This document shows positions 20,904 through 28,422 of a stretch of DNA of 32,879 nucleotides, piece after piece. Made by a program: the position numbers and the translations under genes. The stretch comes from a virus. Under the pieces are notes generated by a model that made no database searches, was not told where the DNA came from, and saw only the letters and a list, made by a program, of their open reading frames with translations. Position 1 is the stretch's first letter. Every line of letters starts with the position of its first letter. Where the stretch lies: positions 1-32,879 of IMG/VR virus record IMGVR_UViG_3300007280_000068, one strand, 5' to 3'.

Positions 20904-21464
20904 ATGCCATTAGCATTTCCATCAGTAGGTATTCAGAATATTACTATGCGGTTGAAGCGTAGTGTCGCAGTAACTGAATCACCATTTACTTACGATCAGC
21001 AAGTGTTCGATCACAAAGGCGCAATATGGCAATGTGAGGTCACTCTGCCGCCTTTAAGCCATGCAGATGCACGATCAGTTGAGGCATTTATTGTGGGCTT
21101 AAAAGGGCGTTCTGGCACGTTTACGTTCGGCCATCCACTGCATACAAGTACAGCAACAAGTACAACATCAGGCGTATCTGATGCGCGTGATGAAACGCTT
21201 ACTACAACAGCAGGGTCAAGCGCGGTAACAGCGGGAACGTATTTCCAATTAGGCGATTATCTTTACATGGTTACAGAAGATAAATCATCAGGGTCAGGCA
21301 CGTTAAAGTTTCAGCCGCCTTTGCGTGGTCAAATCGCATCAGGCACAGCACTAGATTTTACATTGCCTAAAAGTCTGTGGAGACTAGCCAGTAATGATAT
21401 AGGGTGGTCAACAGATATCGCTTCCATGTATGGCTTTAGCCTTGCATTTGTCGAGGCCATCTAA
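20904..21464 (+). CDS. distal tail / tail-tip protein, gpM-like position
   Basis: The 186-residue product is beta-rich and follows the tape measure directly, at the position of lambda gpM or a distal tail protein. It contains SPFTYDQQVFDHKGAIWQCEVTLPPLSHADARSVEAFIVGLKGRSGTFTFGHP, a pattern recalled from other siphophage tail-tip proteins. It would link the tube end to the tip hub. TAGGAGC is 6 nt upstream of ATG 20904. Confidence 0.65.
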   Translation: MPLAFPSVGIQNITMRLKRSVAVTESPFTYDQQVFDHKGAIWQCEVTLPPLSHADARSVEAFIVGLKGRSGTFTFGHPLHTSTATSTTSGVSDARDETLTTTAGSSAVTAGTYFQLGDYLYMVTEDKSSGSGTLKFQPPLRGQIASGTALDFTLPKSLWRLASNDIGWSTDIASMYGFSLAFVEAI

Positions 21465-22078
21465 TGAGCAGAACATTATCAACAGCAATGCAAGCAGTAG
21501 CGACTGCCGAAATTGTACGCCCGATTTATCTGGTAGATTTAGAGTTTGCATCAGGTAGCATTTATCTATGGTCTGGTCTTGGCGATCTTACCTTTAATTC
21601 TAATACTTACATTGGTGTAGGTGACTTGTTAAGCATAGGTTCAGTGCAGGAGTCTACAGAACTTACAGCAACGGGCGCACAGATTACACTAGGCGGCATT
21701 AAGCAAAGCTTACTAACATTAGCTAGGGATGAACCATATCAGGGTAGGCCGTTAACAATCAGGCTAGGCGCATTTGATGAAAATGGTGACTTGATAGCTT
21801 CCCCTGTAATCGTATTCAGCGGCTTCATGGATGTAATGACTATTAGTGATTCCGGTGAAACGTCAACGATCACTGTTAGCGCGGAAAATAAGCTAATTGC
21901 GTTTCAGAAAACAGCAGTCAGAAGATACACAGCAGAAGATCAAAAGATTGACCATCCAACAGATAAAGGGTTTGAGTTTGTAGCTAAGATTCAAGAAAAA
22001 GAAATAATTTGGGGTCGCCCGTCACCCGCATCTATGAATACGGGAGGCAGGAGTAACCCATTAAGGGACTACAGATAG
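21464..22078 (+). CDS. tail-tip hub protein, gpL-like / DUF2163-like
   Basis: The 204-residue product has VDLEFASGSIYLWSGLGDLTFNSNTYIGVGDLLSIG and EPYQGRPLTIRLGAFDENG. SGFMDVMTISDSGETSTITVSAENKLIAFQ follows. This beta-rich sequence style belongs to hub proteins of the DUF2163 type and their relatives at this gene position. It would sit between the distal tail protein and the J-like tip. It overlaps the previous stop as TAATG. It is placed before a GNAT gene, where lambda has the gpK peptidase. Confidence 0.65.
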   Translation: MSRTLSTAMQAVATAEIVRPIYLVDLEFASGSIYLWSGLGDLTFNSNTYIGVGDLLSIGSVQESTELTATGAQITLGGIKQSLLTLARDEPYQGRPLTIRLGAFDENGDLIASPVIVFSGFMDVMTISDSGETSTITVSAENKLIAFQKTAVRRYTAEDQKIDHPTDKGFEFVAKIQEKEIIWGRPSPASMNTGGRSNPLRDYR

Positions 22079-22534
22079 ATGATAACGATACAGCATGAAA
22101 GTCTGTTAAATGTTAAAGAAGATATAAAGCCGCTACTTGAAGAACATTGGCGGCTTGTTGCGTTAAATCAGGGTAAGATAAAATTAAATCCTGATTGGAA
22201 AGAATATTCTAGGTTATATACGGCAGGGATATTAAAGATATTTACTGCGCGGGATGATGGTGAGTTAGTTGGTTACTTTGTTTTGATAATCAATAAAAGC
22301 ATCCATTATCAAGATCACTACTTTGCAGTTAATGATGTTGTATTTGTTTTGCCTGATAGCAGGGCGGGTGCAACTGGTTACAAATTAATCAAGTATGCAG
22401 AAGATTATTGTCGAGAATCTGGCGTTTCTTTGATGATGATAAATACAAAGGTACACATTCCCTTTGATAAACTTATGGTAGGCATGGGCTTTGATTTAAT
22501 AGAGCGCGTCTATTCCAAATTTTTAGGAAAGTAA
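22079..22534 (+). CDS. GNAT-family N-acetyltransferase in the tail-tip cassette
   Basis: The 151-residue product has the GNAT order. LNPDWKEYSRLYTAG near the N-terminus is followed by a beta hairpin FTARDDGELVGYFVLII. SRAGATGYKLIKYAEDYCRESG is the acetyl-CoA binding loop and helix (R/Q-x-x-G-x-G/A region), and a GMGFDLIERVYSKFL end completes it. Similar enzymes are carried by other phages. It sits between the hub gene and the J-like gene, where lambda-type tails have an NlpC/P60 peptidase, which is absent here. The substrate is unknown. Confidence 0.8.
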   Translation: MITIQHESLLNVKEDIKPLLEEHWRLVALNQGKIKLNPDWKEYSRLYTAGILKIFTARDDGELVGYFVLIINKSIHYQDHYFAVNDVVFVLPDSRAGATGYKLIKYAEDYCRESGVSLMMINTKVHIPFDKLMVGMGFDLIERVYSKFLGK

Positions 22535-22535
22535 A

Positions 22536-25070
22536 ATGGCAGTAGCGGCAATAGCAGGATTGACAGCAGTAGGCGGGGCAATGATAGCCGCGCAAACATT
22601 TGCTATAGGTTTTACGTTAGCCGCAGGAGCGTTTGCATTAGGCGCAGGGTTATCAATGGTATCTCGCGCCTTAATGCCTAAAGTTGATTATGGTCAGCAG
22701 ATGACCGGATTATCTACAACTGTCAGAGAACCTGCATCCAGTAGAAAAATTGTTTACGGCAGAGCGAGAGTCGGTGGATCAATCGTTTATATGGATAGCA
22801 CTGGCACTGATAACGAATACTTTCATATGGTTATTGCCATTGCAGGGCATGAGATAGATGCGTATGAAGAAGTCTATTTTAACGATCAAAAGATATGGGA
22901 TGGCGGCAGTTTCGTAGGCAGTTGGGGAACGTATGTGTATTTAGGTTTGCATGATGGTTCGCAAACAACAGCCGACAGCACCTTAGTTAATGCCTCAACT
23001 CAGTGGACTGCCGCACATAAGCTATTAGATACAGCGTATATGTATGTTCGCTTGAAATATGATGCAGAGCAATTTGCCAACGGATTGCCTAATGTATCCG
23101 CTGTGATTCGCGGCAAGAAAGTCTATAACCCGTCAACATCTACTACTGCGTGGTCGCAAAATCCTGCCCTAATCGTAAGAGATTATTTGCTAGATTCTAA
23201 GTATGGGCTTGCAGAAACATCAGCGAATATTAACGCCACCGCCTTATCAACAGCGCAAACTATTTGCGATCAAACTGTTAGCTTACAGGCAGGGGGTACA
23301 CAGACGCGATTTGTAGCCGATGGGGTACTGGATACTGCCAATTCCATACAGAGCAATATAGAAGCATTGCTGAGTAGTATGGCGGGCAAGCTGATTCACT
23401 CTGGCGGTGAATATTTTATTACAGCGTCAGCTTATGTAACCCCAACAGTTACGATTGATGAATCTGTAATGGTTGCGCCTATACAGGTTAAAACCAAGCA
23501 AAGCAGAAGATCAATTTATAATGGCGTGAAGGGCGTATTTAATAGTGAAGATGATAATTACATTACATCTGACTACCCGCCAGTAATATCTAGCACCTAT
23601 AGCGCGGCTGATGGTGATCCTATTTATCTTGATCTGCCTTTACCCTTTACTACAAATCATGTCAGAGCGCAGAGAATAGCCAAGCGTATTTTATTGCAGT
23701 CAAGACAACAAACTCAGATAACCGTACCTTGTAATCTTTCCGCACTGAAGTTTAAGGCGGGTGACACAATAATGATTAGCAATACTAAGCTTGGGTGGTC
23801 GCAGAAAGTATTTGAGGTTGTAGGGTACAATTTAGATTTTACATCTACTGGAGAAATTATTGTAAATGTTGATGCTTTAGAAACGGCATCGGCTATTTAT
23901 GATTGGACTTCATCAGATGAAGAAGATTATCTGTCAGGCGGTGAGATTGATCTGTATGACGGTCGCACAGTTGCCGCGCCTACATCATTCGCAGGAACTG
24001 CATCAGCCGCAACCAATTTAGACGGAACAACTGTTAGCCAGATAGTATCTACATGGACTGCAAGCGCAGACGCATTTGTTGTTAAGTATGAATATCAGTG
24101 GTCAACAGATAATAGCAACTGGAACAGCATTGACGTTGAGGGTACGCAATTTACGATAAGCCCAACAGTCGGTGCGGCTACTTACTACACAAGGGTTAGG
24201 GCGGTTAATGATATTGGTGTACGCAGTGCATTTGTTACTGCTAACGTAACAGCACTGGGAGATTCAACTGCCCCTGCTGTACCTAGTTCGGTATCAGCAA
24301 CTGGAGGCCAAGGGTCGATTACCTTGTCATGGACTAACCCGACAGATAAAGATTTTTCAAACGTAGAGATACACAGATCAACAAGTTCAGGCGGCACATA
24401 TACAGCAGTAGCCAGTGTTGCGGGTGGTTATGGTTTGCCTTCATCCTTTGTTAACGGATCGCTTAATGATTCGACTGCATACTATTACAAGTTAAAGTCT
24501 GTCGATTACAGCGGGAATAAGTCAGCGTTCACTGGTGTTGTTAATGCAACTACAGATGCCCCTGCATCGCCACCAAGGGCAGATAATGGCTATGTTTACT
24601 ATACGGTTTCAAGTGCAAACGCGCCTAGTACGCCAAGTGCAACATCGTACAATTATAATACCGCATCATTCGGTGGTCTGAGTACAAACTGGCAAAAGAA
24701 TCCACCAACTATCAACGGAGCAGATGGTAAATTCTGGGCAAGTAGTTTCACGATTACAGAAGCTACATTTGGAGGCGCACAGACAATTACGTTTTCTGCC
24801 CCGTTTGCATCTACACAGTTTGACGGATTGGTTACATTTACAAGTTTAAACAATGAACTGGCTGATCCAAACAGTAGCGAAATCACAACTATTAATGGCG
24901 GTCTGTTGAAAACAGGAACCATTGATGTATCTAATGTAAATATATCAGGAACTGCAAGTACGGGGATAAATATTAAATCTGCCGCAAGCGGTTCGAGAAT
25001 GGAAATAGCCTCCGATGTCATCAAGATATATGACGGGTCAACATTGCGCGTCAAACTAGGTAATCTGTAA
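22536..25070 (+). CDS. tail tip attachment protein (J-like) with two fibronectin III domains
   Basis: The 844-residue product has an N-terminal Gly/Ala-rich hydrophobic stretch (residues 1-47, VGGAMIAAQTFAIG) as seen in lambda I/J relatives. A central J-type hub follows (REPASSRKIVYGRARVGG, then NPALIVRDYLLDSKYGL near residues 208-224). Two fibronectin III domains lie at about 481-573 and 579-675, with WSTDNSNWNSI and the NPTDKDFSNVEI-HR pattern. The C-terminus is beta-rich. It forms the tail tip that first touches the host. It has AGGAAAG upstream and is followed with 1-bp overlap by the accessory tip gene. Confidence 0.88.
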   Translation: MAVAAIAGLTAVGGAMIAAQTFAIGFTLAAGAFALGAGLSMVSRALMPKVDYGQQMTGLSTTVREPASSRKIVYGRARVGGSIVYMDSTGTDNEYFHMVIAIAGHEIDAYEEVYFNDQKIWDGGSFVGSWGTYVYLGLHDGSQTTADSTLVNASTQWTAAHKLLDTAYMYVRLKYDAEQFANGLPNVSAVIRGKKVYNPSTSTTAWSQNPALIVRDYLLDSKYGLAETSANINATALSTAQTICDQTVSLQAGGTQTRFVADGVLDTANSIQSNIEALLSSMAGKLIHSGGEYFITASAYVTPTVTIDESVMVAPIQVKTKQSRRSIYNGVKGVFNSEDDNYITSDYPPVISSTYSAADGDPIYLDLPLPFTTNHVRAQRIAKRILLQSRQQTQITVPCNLSALKFKAGDTIMISNTKLGWSQKVFEVVGYNLDFTSTGEIIVNVDALETASAIYDWTSSDEEDYLSGGEIDLYDGRTVAAPTSFAGTASAATNLDGTTVSQIVSTWTASADAFVVKYEYQWSTDNSNWNSIDVEGTQFTISPTVGAATYYTRVRAVNDIGVRSAFVTANVTALGDSTAPAVPSSVSATGGQGSITLSWTNPTDKDFSNVEIHRSTSSGGTYTAVASVAGGYGLPSSFVNGSLNDSTAYYYKLKSVDYSGNKSAFTGVVNATTDAPASPPRADNGYVYYTVSSANAPSTPSATSYNYNTASFGGLSTNWQKNPPTINGADGKFWASSFTITEATFGGAQTITFSAPFASTQFDGLVTFTSLNNELADPNSSEITTINGGLLKTGTIDVSNVNISGTASTGINIKSAASGSRMEIASDVIKIYDGSTLRVKLGNL

Positions 25071-25351
25071 TGGCTTATGGTCTGAAAGTATATGACGCAA
25101 GCGGTAATGTCAGGCTAGACACAACTGACAGAGAGTTTCGTTATGTAGCTGACTATTCTGGTAATTTAGCGGCAGGAACTACAACTAACATAACAGTCAC
25201 AGGGTTAAGCAACGATGGAACGTGGGGCGTTAACGAACAAGGCAATTTTTCATGGCATCTTGACATATCTATAAGCACGAACACGCTAACTGTCGAAAGT
25301 ACAGCTTCTTCTGGCAGTACGCCTTACTACATACAGGTATTCAGAATATGA
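25070..25351 (+). CDS. small tip-associated protein, DUF6453-like
   Basis: The 93-residue product opens AYGLKVYDASGNVRLDTTDR and is beta-rich, with a repeated Thr/Ser/Gly end. This resembles the DUF6453-like proteins that follow J in many phages. It shares the YGLKVY.sxG opening with the N- and C-terminal halves of the next gene, suggesting duplication. The tip decoration role is inferred from position. Confidence 0.65.
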   Translation: MAYGLKVYDASGNVRLDTTDREFRYVADYSGNLAAGTTTNITVTGLSNDGTWGVNEQGNFSWHLDISISTNTLTVESTASSGSTPYYIQVFRI

Positions 25352-26040
25352 GTTATGGATTTCTGGCTGTAAATCAAAGTGGGTTTACGCAGATAGATGG
25401 CACATACGACAATTTGGCTGTATTTGCTAGTGGTACTGGAACTACAAGCTACGCATCCACTGGAACAGGAACATATAATAAAGTGACGTTTCCTGCTAAT
25501 TTGCCATCAACGTGGGCGTTATTCGCCAAGCCAAGTTTAGAAACAGAATCAGGAGGGTTTAATGCTTATTGGCTATTAGCAGATACAACTGGTTTTTATA
25601 TAATGACTCCATTAAATACTAATGCCACTAGATCGTTTGATTATAAATTCGCTGTGCGTTCGTTTGAAATGCCATCATCACCTAACACTGGGTACGGATT
25701 AAAGGTTTACAAGTCTAACGGCGACGAAGCGTTTAGTAGTAACAATCAAAATTACAAATGCTTGTTTGTTGCATCAGATAATACAGCCGCAGGGTCGCAA
25801 GCAGTGTATTCGCCTAGTTCAATATCTGGTTGCTTTAGGCTTATGAATGGAGCTATGAGAATAGGTTATCACCCATATGCCGGTTTTGCAGGTTTAGTTA
25901 TTACATCTGCCTATATGCATACGTTTGATTATGTGACTGATGAAATTAAATCTGTTGTGACATACGCTACAGTTCAAGGTGGTGGTGGGTTTGCAAGTGC
26001 CGATCAAGTTAAAACTAATTTAGTTGGGAAATTTGTATGA
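25348..26040 (+). CDS. two-domain tip-associated protein, DUF6453-like duplicate
   Basis: The 230-residue product contains two copies of the same domain. The N-terminal copy starts SYGFLAVNQSGFTQIDG and the second starts at residue 116 (YGLKVYKSNGDEAFSSNN). With the preceding gene this makes three copies in tandem, suggesting repeated duplication of one tip module. It overlaps neighbours by 4 bp on both sides. The function is probably a tip or fibre collar and is not shown. Confidence 0.6.
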   Translation: MSYGFLAVNQSGFTQIDGTYDNLAVFASGTGTTSYASTGTGTYNKVTFPANLPSTWALFAKPSLETESGGFNAYWLLADTTGFYIMTPLNTNATRSFDYKFAVRSFEMPSSPNTGYGLKVYKSNGDEAFSSNNQNYKCLFVASDNTAAGSQAVYSPSSISGCFRLMNGAMRIGYHPYAGFAGLVITSAYMHTFDYVTDEIKSVVTYATVQGGGGFASADQVKTNLVGKFV

Positions 26041-26477
26041 TAAAAGTTGCAATGGTTGCGCAGAACGGAGAGGTGGCATATACAATCAGCCCCGCTGTTG
26101 ATGATATGTATGTTGATGGTCAGGTTTATAATGAACATACGGCTAGACACATAAGCCATGAGTCTGTTGACCGCGAGGTTGTTGAAACGTGGTACTGGAA
26201 CGATGGGTGGCAAACTAGAGAACCTAAACCTTCTGTTTTTTATGATTGGATTGATGAATCATGGCAGTTAAACTCAGAGCGATTATGGCTAGAAATACGA
26301 ACGCAAAGGTTTTATAAGCTATCTGAATGCGATTGGACTCAAGTGCCAGATAATCAACTAACAGATTCTAAAAAAGCAGAGTGGGCAACCTACCGGCAAG
26401 CATTGCGGAACGTACCTGCTAATAATTCGGATGCAACCGATCTCAGTGATATAATATGGCCGACTAAGCCGGAGTAA
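26037..26477 (+). CDS. tail fibre assembly / phage tail assembly chaperone protein
   Basis: The 146-residue product ends with IRTQRFYKLSECDWTQVPDNQLTDSKKAEWATYRQALRNVP, then WPTKPE. This is the C-terminal pattern of phage tail assembly chaperones (R...L...DWTq.pD..L...k...W..YRqALR...WP.kP). The N-terminal part resembles receptor-proximal fibre chaperone domains, with aromatic YWNDGWQ-type motifs. It would fold or attach fibre proteins from the neighbouring genes. Its ATG overlaps the previous stop. Confidence 0.8.
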   Translation: MIKVAMVAQNGEVAYTISPAVDDMYVDGQVYNEHTARHISHESVDREVVETWYWNDGWQTREPKPSVFYDWIDESWQLNSERLWLEIRTQRFYKLSECDWTQVPDNQLTDSKKAEWATYRQALRNVPANNSDATDLSDIIWPTKPE

Positions 26478-26480
26478 AAA

Positions 26481-26810
26481 ATGATTTATCAATTAGTGAA
26501 AGATGATACAGGTGTATCAATACAAGCAACCCTAACTAGGGCGAATGATGGCAGTGCCATTAACTGCGAGAACGGTACTGTGCGCCTGAAGGTGCGGCAG
26601 AAAGGATCAACGACTACCCTTTTTACTGTTACGGCAGGAAACTCAGGCACTAACCTACAGAATGGGATAGCGATATTCCAGTTTGAGGCAGGGCAGTTAG
26701 ATTTAACAGAAGGTTACTACGAAGGCGAAATAGAAATCACCTTCAGTGATAACACTGTGGAAACTGTATTCGAAACTTTAGAATTTTACGTTCGCGCTGA
26801 TTTTGCATGA
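26481..26810 (+). CDS. beta-rich baseplate/fibre domain protein, BppU-N-like
   Basis: The 109-residue product starts IYQLVKDDTGVSIQATLTRANDGSAINCENGTVRLKVRQKG and continues as a beta sandwich (YYEGEIEITFSDNTVETVFETLEFYV). The opening and strand pattern resembles the N-terminal domain of lactococcal phage BppU-type baseplate proteins. It overlaps the repeat-fibre gene as ATGA. It probably anchors that fibre to the tail tip (inference). Confidence 0.6.
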   Translation: MIYQLVKDDTGVSIQATLTRANDGSAINCENGTVRLKVRQKGSTTTLFTVTAGNSGTNLQNGIAIFQFEAGQLDLTEGYYEGEIEITFSDNTVETVFETLEFYVRADFA

Positions 26811-27946
26811 TTAAATTATCTGCGTTTTTAAACAGGGCTTTAGCGAAGGTTGCCGAAAGAAGGGCAAAGGCTGAGATCGAGTTTAATAATGCTATAGCTG
26901 ATATTAAAGAGCGCAGAGCCAAGGCAGAGATAAGTCACAATCGCGCTGTATTTGAAGCTATATTTATTTCTATCAGGATACTTTCTAAAGAGTTTGCTGA
27001 TGCAACAGGTGTCGCTGATGCTCTTGCAAAGGTTATTGGCAAGGCACTGCAAGACAGCGCAACTATATCGGATGATTCGACTCACGCCATCGGCAAAACA
27101 AATTTAGAAAATGTTTCATTAAGTGAACAAACACCAAAGAATGTAAACAAGCCGAAACAAGATAGCGCGGCAGTTGCTGAAGCGAACGTAAAAGCGTACG
27201 GAAAAAACAGTCAAGAAGCTATATCGCTTATCGATACGCAAACTAATGCAGTTGGCAAAGGGTTTAGTGAACTACCGCAGATTACAGATGCGCTTGCATT
27301 ACAGGCATTAAAGTCACTAGCTGAACAGGCCATAGTTACAGATAGTGAAAGCAAGGGTATAGCAAAGGCATTTAGTGATAGTGCAGGGTTTACAGATTCT
27401 GTAGTGATAGCTAGGTTGTTTCAAAGGGCATTTACGGAATCGCCTTCTGTATCTGATGTTGCTACCTTCATTGTTAACCTGACCAAATCAGACCAAGCTG
27501 ACCTATCAGAGCAAATCAGTTTAGCTTACGCAAAGGTAAAAGCTGACAGCGCAGAAATAGGCGATGAAATAGATATTGCAGTATCTAAAGGATTAACGGA
27601 TGCCGCAGGGGTATCTGAAAGTATAGATATTTTACGGCAGAAGGTTTTAAGCGATTCTGCAACGTGGTCAGACGATCACAACATGGATTTCCATAAATTC
27701 ATTACTGAAGGGTTATTTGCTACGGATGACTTGGATGGTGAAGCGACAGCGCAAGACGATCAGGAAATGTCATTTGTAAAAGTGCGTACTGATCTGGCGG
27801 TATTGTCAGACAATCTTGTGAGTACACAAGGCAAGGCAAATAGTGATACAATCGGGTCAACTGATTCTGGTTCTCTGCGCGGCCAAGGTTATGCGGAGTT
27901 TAGTTATTTTTTAGAAGATTATGTCGGCTATAGCCGAACTTTTTAG
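26807..27946 (+). CDS. 18-residue-repeat tail fibre protein
   Basis: The 379-residue product has a helical N-terminus with two ERRAKAEI copies (residues 17-24 and 35-42, also 18 apart). About fifteen units follow from residue 61 (for example KEFADATGVADALAKVIG, then KALQDSATISDDSTHAIG). Consensus: K-x-x-x-(D/E)-x-A-x-(V/I/L)-(S/T)-(D/E). Periodic 18-residue units suggest an extended fibre shaft, possibly trimeric. Two units are 19 residues and one is about 28. The end (EFSYFLEDYVGYSRTF) is non-repeat. It lies between the adaptor-like gene and a conserved fibre-region gene. Confidence 0.75.
   Translation: MIKLSAFLNRALAKVAERRAKAEIEFNNAIADIKERRAKAEISHNRAVFEAIFISIRILSKEFADATGVADALAKVIGKALQDSATISDDSTHAIGKTNLENVSLSEQTPKNVNKPKQDSAAVAEANVKAYGKNSQEAISLIDTQTNAVGKGFSELPQITDALALQALKSLAEQAIVTDSESKGIAKAFSDSAGFTDSVVIARLFQRAFTESPSVSDVATFIVNLTKSDQADLSEQISLAYAKVKADSAEIGDEIDIAVSKGLTDAAGVSESIDILRQKVLSDSATWSDDHNMDFHKFITEGLFATDDLDGEATAQDDQEMSFVKVRTDLAVLSDNLVSTQGKANSDTIGSTDSGSLRGQGYAEFSYFLEDYVGYSRTF
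26987..27883 (+). repeat. 54-bp periodic repeat array in the fibre gene
   Basis: About fifteen 54-bp units, recognised by the encoded 18-residue pattern (residues 61-359). Nucleotide identity between units is low, indicating old expansion followed by divergence. Insertions give units of 57 bp and one of 84 bp. Confidence 0.7.
27924..27944 (+). terminator. palindrome with T-run at the end of the repeat-fibre gene
   Basis: A perfect 14-bp palindrome (TCGGCTATAGCCGA, 27924-27937) can fold as a 5-bp stem with a TATA loop and is followed by AC and five T (27940-27944). It lies within the last codons and stop region. It may be a weak terminator or attenuator inside the tail operon, or chance. Confidence 0.4.
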
Positions 27947-27955
27947 AGGTGCAAA

Positions 27956-28405
27956 ATGTTAAACGAAAACTTAAAACTGCGCGGTGATGTTGCCCTTGTC
28001 TTGAAAGACAAAAATGGTAACGTAAAAGAGAAGCGCGAAATCAACAATCTGATTGTGTCGGCAGGGCTGACATTTATCTGTTCACGCATGGCGGGTGCAT
28101 CTGCTAACGTAATGTCGCATATGGCATTGGGTTCAGGCACTACTGCCGCCGCCGCAGGGCAGACTGATCTAGTATCTATTCTAGGCTCTAGAGAGGCATT
28201 AGACAGCTCAACTGCATCAAGCAACACCATTACCTATGTTTCGTCTTTTGAGGCGGGAGAAGGCACTGGTGCGGTTACAGAAGCGGGTATCTTTAATGCC
28301 GCATCTAGTGGCGATATGCTTTGCCGAACAGTGTTCTCAGTGGTGAACAAGGAAGCTGATGACACTATGTCAGTGACTTGGACTATTACTTTAACTGCAT
28401 CCTAA
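27956..28405 (+). CDS. conserved fibre-associated protein
   Basis: The 149-residue product has a highly recognisable sequence: LIVSAGLTFICSRMAGASANVMSHMALGSGTTAAAAGQTDL. FEAGEGTGAVTEAGIFNAASSGDMLCRTVF and a final KEADDTMSVTWTITL follow. Such proteins are common in tail fibre regions of phages from marine and freshwater viromes and are thought to be structural. I recognise the pattern but no experimentally tested function. AGAGGTG precedes ATG 27956. Confidence 0.75.
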   Translation: MLNENLKLRGDVALVLKDKNGNVKEKREINNLIVSAGLTFICSRMAGASANVMSHMALGSGTTAAAAGQTDLVSILGSREALDSSTASSNTITYVSSFEAGEGTGAVTEAGIFNAASSGDMLCRTVFSVVNKEADDTMSVTWTITLTAS

Positions 28406-28422
28406 TTTAGAAGGGGCTACCA

